Both the position numbers and the translations under genes were made by a program. Below, piece by piece: positions 58,199 through 64,000 of a stretch of DNA of 64,000 nt. The notes under the pieces are model-generated. The model saw only the letters and a program-made list of their open reading frames with translations, ran no database searches and had not been told where the DNA came from. The DNA comes from Stenotrophomonas bentonitica. Lineage in GTDB: Bacteria > Pseudomonadota > Gammaproteobacteria > Xanthomonadales > Xanthomonadaceae. The stretch lies in contig NZ_JAAZUH010000004.1 of the NCBI RefSeq assembly GCF_013185915.1, forward strand, positions 186,001 to 250,000, read 5' to 3'. Numbering within the stretch: the first letter of the stretch is position 1; each line of letters opens with the position of its first letter.

Positions 58199-58564
58199 AT
58201 GATTCGCGAGCCAAAGGCTGGCGTTCTACGATCGCTTTACCTGGCCTTGTGGGTTGAATGCCTTATTTTCTGCCTGATTCAGCTTCTCCTCGTGCCGGCC
58301 ATTGTCTTCGGGGATTCCTGGTTGAGTGGAAGCAGCGGTCTGAACCGGCAGTTGGCTCAGGCGGTGCAGTGGGGAGTCCAGCACTATCCGGCGTCGTTTT
58401 CCGTCTTCAATCTTCTGCTCATTCCCGTGATGGTTTCGGTATTCCTTGCCAAGGCAGGATGGGGGCTCCGCCCGTCACGGCTGGAGGTGGGGCTGATGAT
58501 GACGGTCCTGACTCTGCTGTTGCCCTTCCAGATCGGAATCTTCGTCGTATCCCTGATGTCCTGA
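58199..58564 (+). CDS. Small membrane protein, second candidate immunity protein
   Basis: A 121-residue protein with three predicted membrane helices: around residues 10-35 (LYLALWVECLIFCLIQLLLV), 65-85 (FNLLLIPVMVSVFLAK) and 95-120 (GLMMTVLTLLLPFQIGIFVV). I use ATG 58199 because AAAGGAGG lies five to six bases before it; the earlier GTG at 58151 has no such site and overlaps the preceding gene's end. No family is recognised. It may protect against the exoprotein toxin, or be a relic of an older toxin-immunity pair. Confidence 0.6.
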   Translation: MIREPKAGVLRSLYLALWVECLIFCLIQLLLVPAIVFGDSWLSGSSGLNRQLAQAVQWGVQHYPASFSVFNLLLIPVMVSVFLAKAGWGLRPSRLEVGLMMTVLTLLLPFQIGIFVVSLMS

Positions 58565-58636
58565 AGGCAACTGGTCCGTAACGTCGCCAGCGTCATCACA
58601 GACTGTTTTTTCTCTGCCGCCAATGAAGGACTCAGC

Positions 58637-59164
58637 TTGAAGAAGAAACTGTATGCTTCACCCGCAATCGTGATTCTTGCAATGGCGAGTGCCTCCACAG
58701 CATTTGCCGAGTGCCAGACGGAAGTGCGGGAGCTAGATGGTTCTCCCCTCAAGGTCGAGGTATGCATCGTGCCGGCGGGAATGTTCAAGCCCAACACCGT
58801 GACCGCAAGCATCAATGGGAAGTCCGTGTTCAAGGGCACCGACCATGAAGATGTGGTGTTTGATGGCCGTTACGAGCAGCAGAGCGTGAGTGGCGGTTGC
58901 AACGAGATGGTCACCATCATGGACATGGCCACGATGAAGGGCGCACCCATCGCCATCCTGCCTGATGGCTTGGTATCCGAATGCCGGATTACGGCAGACG
59001 CAGATGGCCATGCATTGCCCTTTGAGAAAGATGCGACCTGCAACAAGACCTTCTACAGCGCACTCAATCCGTTGATCGGCAAGGTGATGCCCGCCGCCGA
59101 CGCCAAGCGCTGCAGAGTACTCCTTGGCGGGGTGGAGGTTCTGAGCAAGGAGTTCAAGCTTTAA
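58637..59164 (+). CDS. Secreted cysteine-rich protein of unknown function
   Basis: A 175-residue protein with a signal peptide (KKLYASPAIVILAMASASTAFAEC) and six cysteines in the mature part (ECQTEV, EVCIVP, GGCNEM, SECRIT, ATCNKT, KRCRVL), which suggests three disulfides in the periplasm or outside. Start is TTG 58637 after AAGGA; a six-codon minigene ATG just upstream (58623) ends in a stop overlapping this region. It lies third behind the exoprotein and may belong to the same accessory cassette. Confidence 0.65.
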   Translation: MKKKLYASPAIVILAMASASTAFAECQTEVRELDGSPLKVEVCIVPAGMFKPNTVTASINGKSVFKGTDHEDVVFDGRYEQQSVSGGCNEMVTIMDMATMKGAPIAILPDGLVSECRITADADGHALPFEKDATCNKTFYSALNPLIGKVMPAADAKRCRVLLGGVEVLSKEFKL

Positions 59165-59204
59165 GCAGGCCCGCAGGGTGTGACCCTACGCACTGGGGCG
59201 GCTT

Positions 59205-59966
59205 ATGACGCACAATCAGGGCATGCGCCGATTCCGACTTCCGCTCGTGCTGCTCGCCACCGCCCTGCTCGCCGGGTGCGCCACCAGTACCGACATCCGC
59301 AGCCCGCTGGCCACCTGGGTGCCGTCGCCAAACCACAACGTGCGCAGCCCGGTCATCATCGTGCTGCACCATACCGACCAGGACAACGTGCAGCAGAGCC
59401 TGCACACCCTGCGCACCGCCAACAGCGGGGGCCGGGTCAGCTCGCATTACCTGGTCGGATCAGACGGCCATATCTACCAGCTGGTGGCCGACAACCGGCG
59501 TGCCTGGCATGCCGGTGGCGGCCGCTGGGGCAGCATCACCGACCTCAATTCGGCCTCGATCGGCATCGAGATCGACAATGATGGCAATAGCCCGTTCGCG
59601 CCCGACCAGATCGCCGCGTTGATCCGCCTGCTCACGGACCTGTGCACCCGCCTGGACATCCCGCGCAGCCAGATCATCGCCCACGCCGACCTTGCCCCCG
59701 CCCGCAAGCAGGACCCCAGCCGCTACTTCCCCTGGCAGCAGCTGGCGGAAGCCGGTTTCGGGGTGTGGCCGCGCGCCAGCGATGGCCCCGCGCCCGAAGG
59801 CTTCGATCCGTGGCTGGGCCTGCAGGCCTTCGGCTACGCGCTCGACGACCGCGATGCTACCGTGGGCGCGTTCCACCGCCGCTTCCGCGGCCGTGACGAC
59901 CTGCCGCCCACCCTCGACGCCGAAGACGCCCGCATCCTGCATTCGCTGCTGCTACAGACCCGGTGA
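59205..59966 (+). CDS. N-acetylmuramoyl-L-alanine amidase, AmiD-like lipoprotein
   Basis: A 253-residue zinc amidase of the amidase_2/PGRP fold, which cleaves the bond between N-acetylmuramic acid and the peptide stem. Zinc ligands and active-site residues lie in IIVLHHTDQDN, RRAWHAGGGRWGS, SIGIEIDNDGN and IIAHADLAPARKQDP. The N-terminus is a lipoprotein signal (LLATALLAGC), so it is anchored in the outer membrane like E. coli AmiD. A C-terminal helical peptidoglycan-binding-like part follows. ATG 59223 is an alternative start. It lies one base before the MltA gene. Confidence 0.88.
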   Translation: MTHNQGMRRFRLPLVLLATALLAGCATSTDIRSPLATWVPSPNHNVRSPVIIVLHHTDQDNVQQSLHTLRTANSGGRVSSHYLVGSDGHIYQLVADNRRAWHAGGGRWGSITDLNSASIGIEIDNDGNSPFAPDQIAALIRLLTDLCTRLDIPRSQIIAHADLAPARKQDPSRYFPWQQLAEAGFGVWPRASDGPAPEGFDPWLGLQAFGYALDDRDATVGAFHRRFRGRDDLPPTLDAEDARILHSLLLQTR

Positions 59967-59967
59967 C

Positions 59968-61113
59968 ATGACCAAGCCTTCTGCCTTCGCCCTTCTGGGC
60001 CTGACTCTTCTCACCGCCTGCAGCACCGTTCCTCCGACCAAGCCAGCCGCCGCCCCGCCCACCAGCACCTATGCCAAGGCTGACTGGAAGGGACTTCCTG
60101 ACGTTGCCGACGCAGACCTGCAGGCCGGCTTCGCCGCATGGCGCAGCGCCTGCCCGCGCTTGAAGAGCGATGCGGTCTGGTCCTCTACCTGCGCATCCGC
60201 CGCGAACGTATCGAACACCCCTACGGCGATCCGCCAGTTCCTGCAGGAAAACCTGCAGGTATACGCTCTGCGCGCCGGCGGCCACCGCGCCGAGGGCCTG
60301 ATCACCGGCTACTACGAACCGGTCTACAGCGGCAGCCTGACCCGCACCGCCAAGGCCACCGTACCGGTCTACGGCGTGCCGACCGACATGGTCAGTGTGC
60401 AGCTCGATGACCTCTACCCCGAACTCAAGGGCAAGCGACTGCGCGGCCGCGTGGAAGGGCGAGTGCTGCGGCCCTATGACGACGCGGCGAAGATCAACGC
60501 ACAAGGTGCCAAAGCACCCGTACTGGCCTGGCTGACCAACCCGATGGACCTCCAGTTCCTGCAGATCCAGGGTTCGGGCCGGATCCGTCTGGACGACGGC
60601 CGCCAGCTGCGCATCGCCTACGCCGACCAGAACGGCCACCCGTACCGCCCGATCGGCCGCTGGCTGGTGGAGCAGGGTGAGCTGAAGAAGGAAGACGTCA
60701 CCATGGACGCCATCCGCACCTGGGCCAACGCGCATCCGGCGCGCGTGCCGGAGCTATTGGCCAGCAACCCCAGCTATGTGTTCTTCACCAAAGGCCCGGA
60801 CGGCGACGAAGGCCCACGCGGCTCCTTGAACGTGCCGCTCACCGCCGGTTACAGCGTGGCGGTGGACCGCACCGTGGTCCCGCTGGGCAGCCTGCTGTGG
60901 CTGTCCACCACCCGCCCGGACGGCACCCCGGTGGTGCGCCCGGTAGCCGCGCAGGACACCGGCGGCGCCATCGCCGGCGAAGTGCGCGCCGACTTGTACT
61001 GGGGTACCGGCGATGCGGCCGGCAAGCTGGCTGGCGACATGAAGCAGAAGGGCAACCTGTGGCTGCTATGGCCAAAGGGTGCGGCACTGCCTACTTCCAC
61101 TGCTGTCGAGTAA
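59968..61113 (+). CDS. mltA: Membrane-bound lytic murein transglycosylase A
   Basis: A 381-residue lipoprotein (lipobox LLTAC) of the MltA family, which cleaves glycan strands and forms 1,6-anhydromuropeptides. Visible features are GLITGYYEPVYSG near residue 110, LQIQGSGRI, SYVFF, and the 3D domain with the catalytic aspartate in AQDTGGAI near residue 329. The length is normal for the family. Its gene directly follows the AmiD-like amidase, so the two act on the same peptidoglycan substrate, and the membrane-protein gene starts 10 bases after the stop. Confidence 0.93.
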   Translation: MTKPSAFALLGLTLLTACSTVPPTKPAAAPPTSTYAKADWKGLPDVADADLQAGFAAWRSACPRLKSDAVWSSTCASAANVSNTPTAIRQFLQENLQVYALRAGGHRAEGLITGYYEPVYSGSLTRTAKATVPVYGVPTDMVSVQLDDLYPELKGKRLRGRVEGRVLRPYDDAAKINAQGAKAPVLAWLTNPMDLQFLQIQGSGRIRLDDGRQLRIAYADQNGHPYRPIGRWLVEQGELKKEDVTMDAIRTWANAHPARVPELLASNPSYVFFTKGPDGDEGPRGSLNVPLTAGYSVAVDRTVVPLGSLLWLSTTRPDGTPVVRPVAAQDTGGAIAGEVRADLYWGTGDAAGKLAGDMKQKGNLWLLWPKGAALPTSTAVE

Positions 61114-61123
61114 GGACGCGAGC

Positions 61124-61666
61124 ATGGTCTTCTTCTACGCAATGGTTGCGGTGATGGTGGTGGAGATCGTGCTCATGCTCGCGTGGAACCCGCTCTATTT
61201 CGGGCTGGGCATCCGGTTGTTCAGCGAGCGCATTCCTGCCACGGCGGAGATGCGCGAACGGTTGGTACTGAACTGCCTGGAACGGGACGTGGCGACCTAC
61301 GAGTGGATTCCCATGCTGTTCCGCCCGTTGCCCGGTGGCCGAATGGCGTTCCGCGAGAGTTTCTTCCTCAGCGGTGCCAAGCGCTATTACCCGGTCATGC
61401 GAGGGCTGGTGGTGGTGGACGCCAGGCGCAACCAAGTGCGGGTAGAGGGCATCTGCAATTGGATGACCCTGGGTATCGCGGTGCTGTGCGTGGCGATGCC
61501 GATGGTGGCGACGTCCACATGGCCGATGCTGCTGATCCTGGGGCTGTTCGTGTACTGCTATTTCATCCAACGCCGTCGTTACCACGAAGTGGCCGAAGCG
61601 CTGCGCGAGCAGATGCGCACCGAATTGCCCGAAGCCATCATGCAGTTGCGGCGTCGGGTGGGGTGA
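61124..61666 (+). CDS. Inner-membrane protein of unknown function
   Basis: A 180-residue protein with an N-terminal membrane segment (AMVAVMVVEIVLMLAW, residues 6-21) and two further hydrophobic segments near residues 112-145 (WMTLGIAVLCVAMPMVATST, then WPMLLILGLFVYCYFIQ). The soluble part between contains RYYPVMRGLVVVDARRNQVRVEGICNW. I recognise no family. TAAGGA precedes the ATG at 61124; the frame that begins at 61079 overlaps the end of mltA. It may be co-transcribed with the peptidoglycan enzymes. Confidence 0.7.
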   Translation: MVFFYAMVAVMVVEIVLMLAWNPLYFGLGIRLFSERIPATAEMRERLVLNCLERDVATYEWIPMLFRPLPGGRMAFRESFFLSGAKRYYPVMRGLVVVDARRNQVRVEGICNWMTLGIAVLCVAMPMVATSTWPMLLILGLFVYCYFIQRRRYHEVAEALREQMRTELPEAIMQLRRRVG

Positions 61667-61791
61667 TGACACGCATGGCGTGTCACTACGCGTAGAACCA
61701 AACGCGACGCGTGCAACCGCGTAGAGACACGCCATGCGTGTCCCGCGCAATCCCAAAAGGCAACCACGGTAGTGCCACGCCCTGCGTGGCA
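61667..61791. repeat. Cluster of three GTAG-type REP elements
   Basis: A minus-oriented copy at 61667-61689 and plus-oriented copies at 61721-61743 and 61769-61791, plus an extra GTAG at 61692. Each is a short palindrome with GTAG at one end (for example arms GCCACGC/GCGTGGC in the third). The gene upstream ends at 61666 with TGA followed by an in-frame second TGA. The rest of the gap to the HAD gene at 61897 shows no further structure. Confidence 0.85.
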
Positions 61792-61896
61792 AACCGAAGC
61801 CAGTAAATCTACTGCCCCCCAATCAGTGATTACTCGCAGGCCCCCAGCATGCCCCAGCGCTAGCATTTCCCCACCAGGAACTGCCGCGACCCCACC

Positions 61897-62832
61897 ATGC
61901 ACGAAGGTCTCCTAAAAAGCTGGAACACCGGCCCCGCCCGCCAGGCCATCATTGCGTTCGTAGCCCGAGTCACCCAAGAGGGCGGTCCGGAATTCGTAGC
62001 CCCAGCCGCCCGCATCGCCGTCTTCGACAACGACGGCTGCCTCTGGTGCGAAAAGCCCATGCCGATCCAGGTCGACTTCCTGCTGCGCCGCATAGCCGAG
62101 CAGGCGGAAGCCGACCCCGCCCTGCGCGAGAAGCAACCCTGGAAGGCCGTATATGGCAAAGACCAGGCCTGGCTCGGCAGCATCATCACCCGCCACTACG
62201 AAGGCGACGACACCTTGCTCAAGGAGGCCGCAGAAGGCCTGCTCTCCGCCTACGTGGATGATGAAGTAGAAGCATTTTCGGCCAAAGCCCTTAAGTTCCT
62301 GCTCAACGCCCACAACCCCGTACTCGACCGCCCCTACCTCAAAACCGCCTACGCGCCCATGCGCGAGCTGCTCAGCTACCTCGAAGCCAACCGCTTCACC
62401 AGCTATATCGTCTCCGGCGGCGGCCGCGACTTCATGCGGCCCATTACCCAGTCGCTCTACGGCATTCCCCCCGAACGCGTCGTCGGCACCTCGGTGGTAC
62501 TGGAATACCGCGAAAAGGACGGCATCGGCACCCTCGTCCACACCTCCAAGCTGGAGATATTCGACGACGGCCCCAACAAGGTCGTACGCATCTGGAGTCG
62601 TATCGGCGCCCGCCCGATCTTCGCCGCCGGCAACTCCAACGGCGACATTCCCATGCTGCAGTTCGCCACCCAGGGCGAAGGTGCCTCACTGGCCCTGCTG
62701 GTTACCCACGATGATGACGTCCGCGACATCGCCTACACCTCCGGCGCCGAGAAAGCCGTCGCCCTGGCCGCCGAACGCGGCTGGCCGCTGGTGAGCGTGC
62801 GCGATGACTGGTCCAAGGTATTCGTCGACTAG
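61897..62832 (+). CDS. HAD-superfamily phosphatase
   Basis: A 311-residue haloacid dehalogenase-type hydrolase. Motif I is AVFDNDGCLW (about residues 41-50), with nucleophile Asp44 and second Asp46; motif II is likely YIVSGGG near 169; motif III/IV is GNSNGDIPML near 247-256. The size and helical cap between motifs I and II resemble phosphoserine-phosphatase-like enzymes, but DNDG replaces the usual DxDxT, so substrate assignment is open. An AGGAA lies about 14 bases before the ATG. It stands alone after the repeat cluster. Confidence 0.85.
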   Translation: MHEGLLKSWNTGPARQAIIAFVARVTQEGGPEFVAPAARIAVFDNDGCLWCEKPMPIQVDFLLRRIAEQAEADPALREKQPWKAVYGKDQAWLGSIITRHYEGDDTLLKEAAEGLLSAYVDDEVEAFSAKALKFLLNAHNPVLDRPYLKTAYAPMRELLSYLEANRFTSYIVSGGGRDFMRPITQSLYGIPPERVVGTSVVLEYREKDGIGTLVHTSKLEIFDDGPNKVVRIWSRIGARPIFAAGNSNGDIPMLQFATQGEGASLALLVTHDDDVRDIAYTSGAEKAVALAAERGWPLVSVRDDWSKVFVD

Positions 62833-63061
62833 GCTCGAACCCAATGTCAACTCCACCTCTCCTCGGGAGCTGATGACGGGTTAAGACGTCCATGGAAGGC
62901 GCATAACAGCCAAAAGTGACGCGCTTGCTCTTCTTGATTGAACATCGCGGAAGCCGGATACAAGCATGCGCGGATGCGCCACGCATCGAGCCGGCGGTAG
63001 CAACCACCGCACGCGATAGCATGGATCGAGCCTAAGCACAGGATGGCCCCCAGGGAGCACG

Positions 63062-63607
63062 TTGAGTAGATACTTCAGCCCCTTGAGGGTCGGTGGCCAG
63101 CTTGTCGATTTGTCGCACCTTGAACCCTTCACGATCATCATCCAGAGCGAGAAGGTTGGTAAACCTTTACGAACTGCAATCACCTTCACCAACCACTGCT
63201 TCAGCGCTTCGCACGGCGATCTTCCGCATCCTCCTGGAGATGAGGCGATCTGGGATGGCGGGAAGATGCGCACCTTCTGCGCCACGCGCTATCGGCTGTC
63301 GCACGCCCTGCCACAGGTGATTCGGTCGTTGCCGGAGCGAAAAGTGATACTCGCTGCGCACGGGAGCACCTGGGTTCACACCCTCACAATCGAAAACCCG
63401 GATGGGCCATACCACCTGTTCCTGACAGTCAAGCGCAGCCCGAAGGAAAAGCGCGCCTGGCAGGACGTCGATGTGATCGTGGAAAGTGCGTATCCCGAGA
63501 CGCGCAACGCCCCGTCGACGACAGGGAGTCGGCGGCCATTCGTGCTGGTGTGCGGTGATGCCTACTTGTCCAACCCGCAAAAGCCAAAGAAGAAACGGAA
63601 GAGATAG
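63062..63607 (+). CDS. Protein of unknown function with conserved DLSHL(E/x)PF start
   Basis: A 181-residue protein that begins at TTG 63062 after CAGGGAG. It contains DLSHLEPFTIIIQ, ITFTNHCFSAS, RYRLSHALPQVIRSL and a lysine-rich C-terminal tail (PKKKRKR). I recall similar proteins of unknown role in mobile or phage-associated regions, but cannot name a family. No catalytic motif is visible. It ends just before a strong terminator, so it is probably its own transcription unit. Confidence 0.65.
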   Translation: MSRYFSPLRVGGQLVDLSHLEPFTIIIQSEKVGKPLRTAITFTNHCFSASHGDLPHPPGDEAIWDGGKMRTFCATRYRLSHALPQVIRSLPERKVILAAHGSTWVHTLTIENPDGPYHLFLTVKRSPKEKRAWQDVDVIVESAYPETRNAPSTTGSRRPFVLVCGDAYLSNPQKPKKKRKR

Positions 63608-63617
63608 CAGGCAAAAG

Positions 63618-63642
63618 AAAAGGGCGCCGAAGCGCCCTTTTC
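63618..63642 (+). terminator. Intrinsic terminator after the 63062 gene
   Basis: AAAAGGGCGC and GCGCCCTTTT form a perfect ten-base stem with a four-base loop (CGAA), ending in T residues. The A-rich start and T-rich end make it effective in both directions. Confidence 0.92.
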
Positions 63643-63855
63643 CGTGTTCAGACCCCGGAGACCACTTGCGAGGCATCGTGGATGCCTACGGCCGAAGCCG
63701 CTGGGAAGCGCTCTATTTCACCGGGTCAGTCGCTTCGTCTTACGTTCTCAGTATACAGCGGGTCGGGTCCTCGGACCAACGTGCCGATCCCCCTTGGCCC
63801 CACGGCGTTCATCAACAACATCACGACGGAGACAAACAGCTCCGGACCCCCGTTT

Positions 63856-63872
63856 TGCACTACATTGGTGCA
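63856..63872. promoter_or_regulatory. NtrC-type box directly before ntrB
   Basis: TGCACTACATTGGTGCA, a palindrome with GCAC-N7-GTGC, matches the NtrC consensus. It ends at the base before the ntrB start codon, so bound NtrC would block transcription or translation initiation and give negative autoregulation, as at glnL in E. coli. No Shine-Dalgarno is present between the box and the ATG. Confidence 0.8.
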
Positions 63873-64000
63873 ATGACCGCCGCAGCACCGTCCCCGTCCC
63901 TCGATGTCCTTGGCACCCCGGTCGCCTGGGCTGATGCCGAAGGCCGCGTCACTGGCTGCAATCCCGCCTTTGCCCGCTGGCTGGGGGTAAGCGTGCGGCG
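63873..64000 (+). CDS. ntrB: Nitrogen sensor histidine kinase NtrB, N-terminal part only
   Basis: Forty-two complete codons are visible before the window ends. They encode MTAAAPSPSLDVLGTPVAWA followed by DAEGRVTGCNPAFARWLG, which resembles the PAS sensor domain that opens NtrB (GlnL). NtrB phosphorylates NtrC under low nitrogen and is switched by P-II proteins. The assignment rests on this short PAS-like start, the NtrC box in front, and the glnA-glnK-amtB genes 23 kb upstream. The lack of a ribosome site before the ATG leaves the start uncertain; TTG at 63855 is in frame too. Confidence 0.75.
   Translation, partial: MTAAAPSPSLDVLGTPVAWADAEGRVTGCNPAFARWLGVSVR

Noticed and set aside
61667..61791. 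Possible tRNA-like or small RNA fold in the palindrome cluster
   Set aside because: The palindromes are independent short hairpins with GTAG heads; no cloverleaf or conserved tRNA bases.

Overview
The window is high-GC, gene-dense chromosomal DNA from a gammaproteobacterium of the Xanthomonadaceae, most likely Stenotrophomonas. The supporting signs are GTAG-headed palindromic repeats of the kind described in Stenotrophomonas, an effector whose tail resembles the Xanthomonas VirB-interacting domain, a fused 1232-residue indolepyruvate:ferredoxin oxidoreductase-like protein, and a glnA-glnK-amtB locus close to ntrB. No rRNA, tRNA, CRISPR array or intact transposase was seen.

Layout. 1-2.6 kb: the 5' part of a DEAD/DEAH helicase and a divergent small secreted protein. 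2.65-15.1 kb: a leftward run of nine closely spaced genes (two Tat-type TldD paralogues, a TldE-like partner, DUF4159, MoxR, DUF58, BatA-like, DUF4175 and a membrane-anchored protein), with ATGA overlaps between the last four. 15.2-15.9 kb: a DUF938 protein. 15.9-20.5 kb: a less GC-rich accessory block with a DUF2235 lipase-like effector, its lipoprotein immunity candidate, and a hipBA toxin-antitoxin pair with a clear operator. 20.5-24.2 kb: the fused oxidoreductase. 24.3-36.4 kb: housekeeping genes (TPR protein, Ycf46-like AAA+ ATPase, ParA, SixA, YceI, phospholipase D, thioesterase, PlsC, YheT-like hydrolase, TPR-sulfotransferase, PEBP, META/DUF4377 lipoprotein). 36.4-41 kb: uppP, then glnA-glnK-amtB with a near-consensus sigma-54 promoter and two NtrC-type boxes. 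41.1-59.2 kb: a two-partner secretion / contact-dependent inhibition type locus, with a TpsB transporter, a 4953-residue TpsA/CdiA-like protein, two small membrane proteins and a cysteine-rich secreted protein. 59.2-61.7 kb: peptidoglycan enzymes (AmiD-like, MltA) and a membrane protein. 61.7-64 kb: a repeat cluster, a HAD phosphatase, an unknown protein, and the start of ntrB behind an NtrC-type box.

Themes. Two candidate toxin-immunity modules point to interbacterial competition: a type IV secretion effector and a CDI-like exoprotein whose tip looks metal-binding. The nitrogen genes form an NtrBC regulon, with NtrC boxes at both glnA and ntrB. The repeats lie at four convergent gene ends, and three of them provide the TAG stop codon of the leftward gene.
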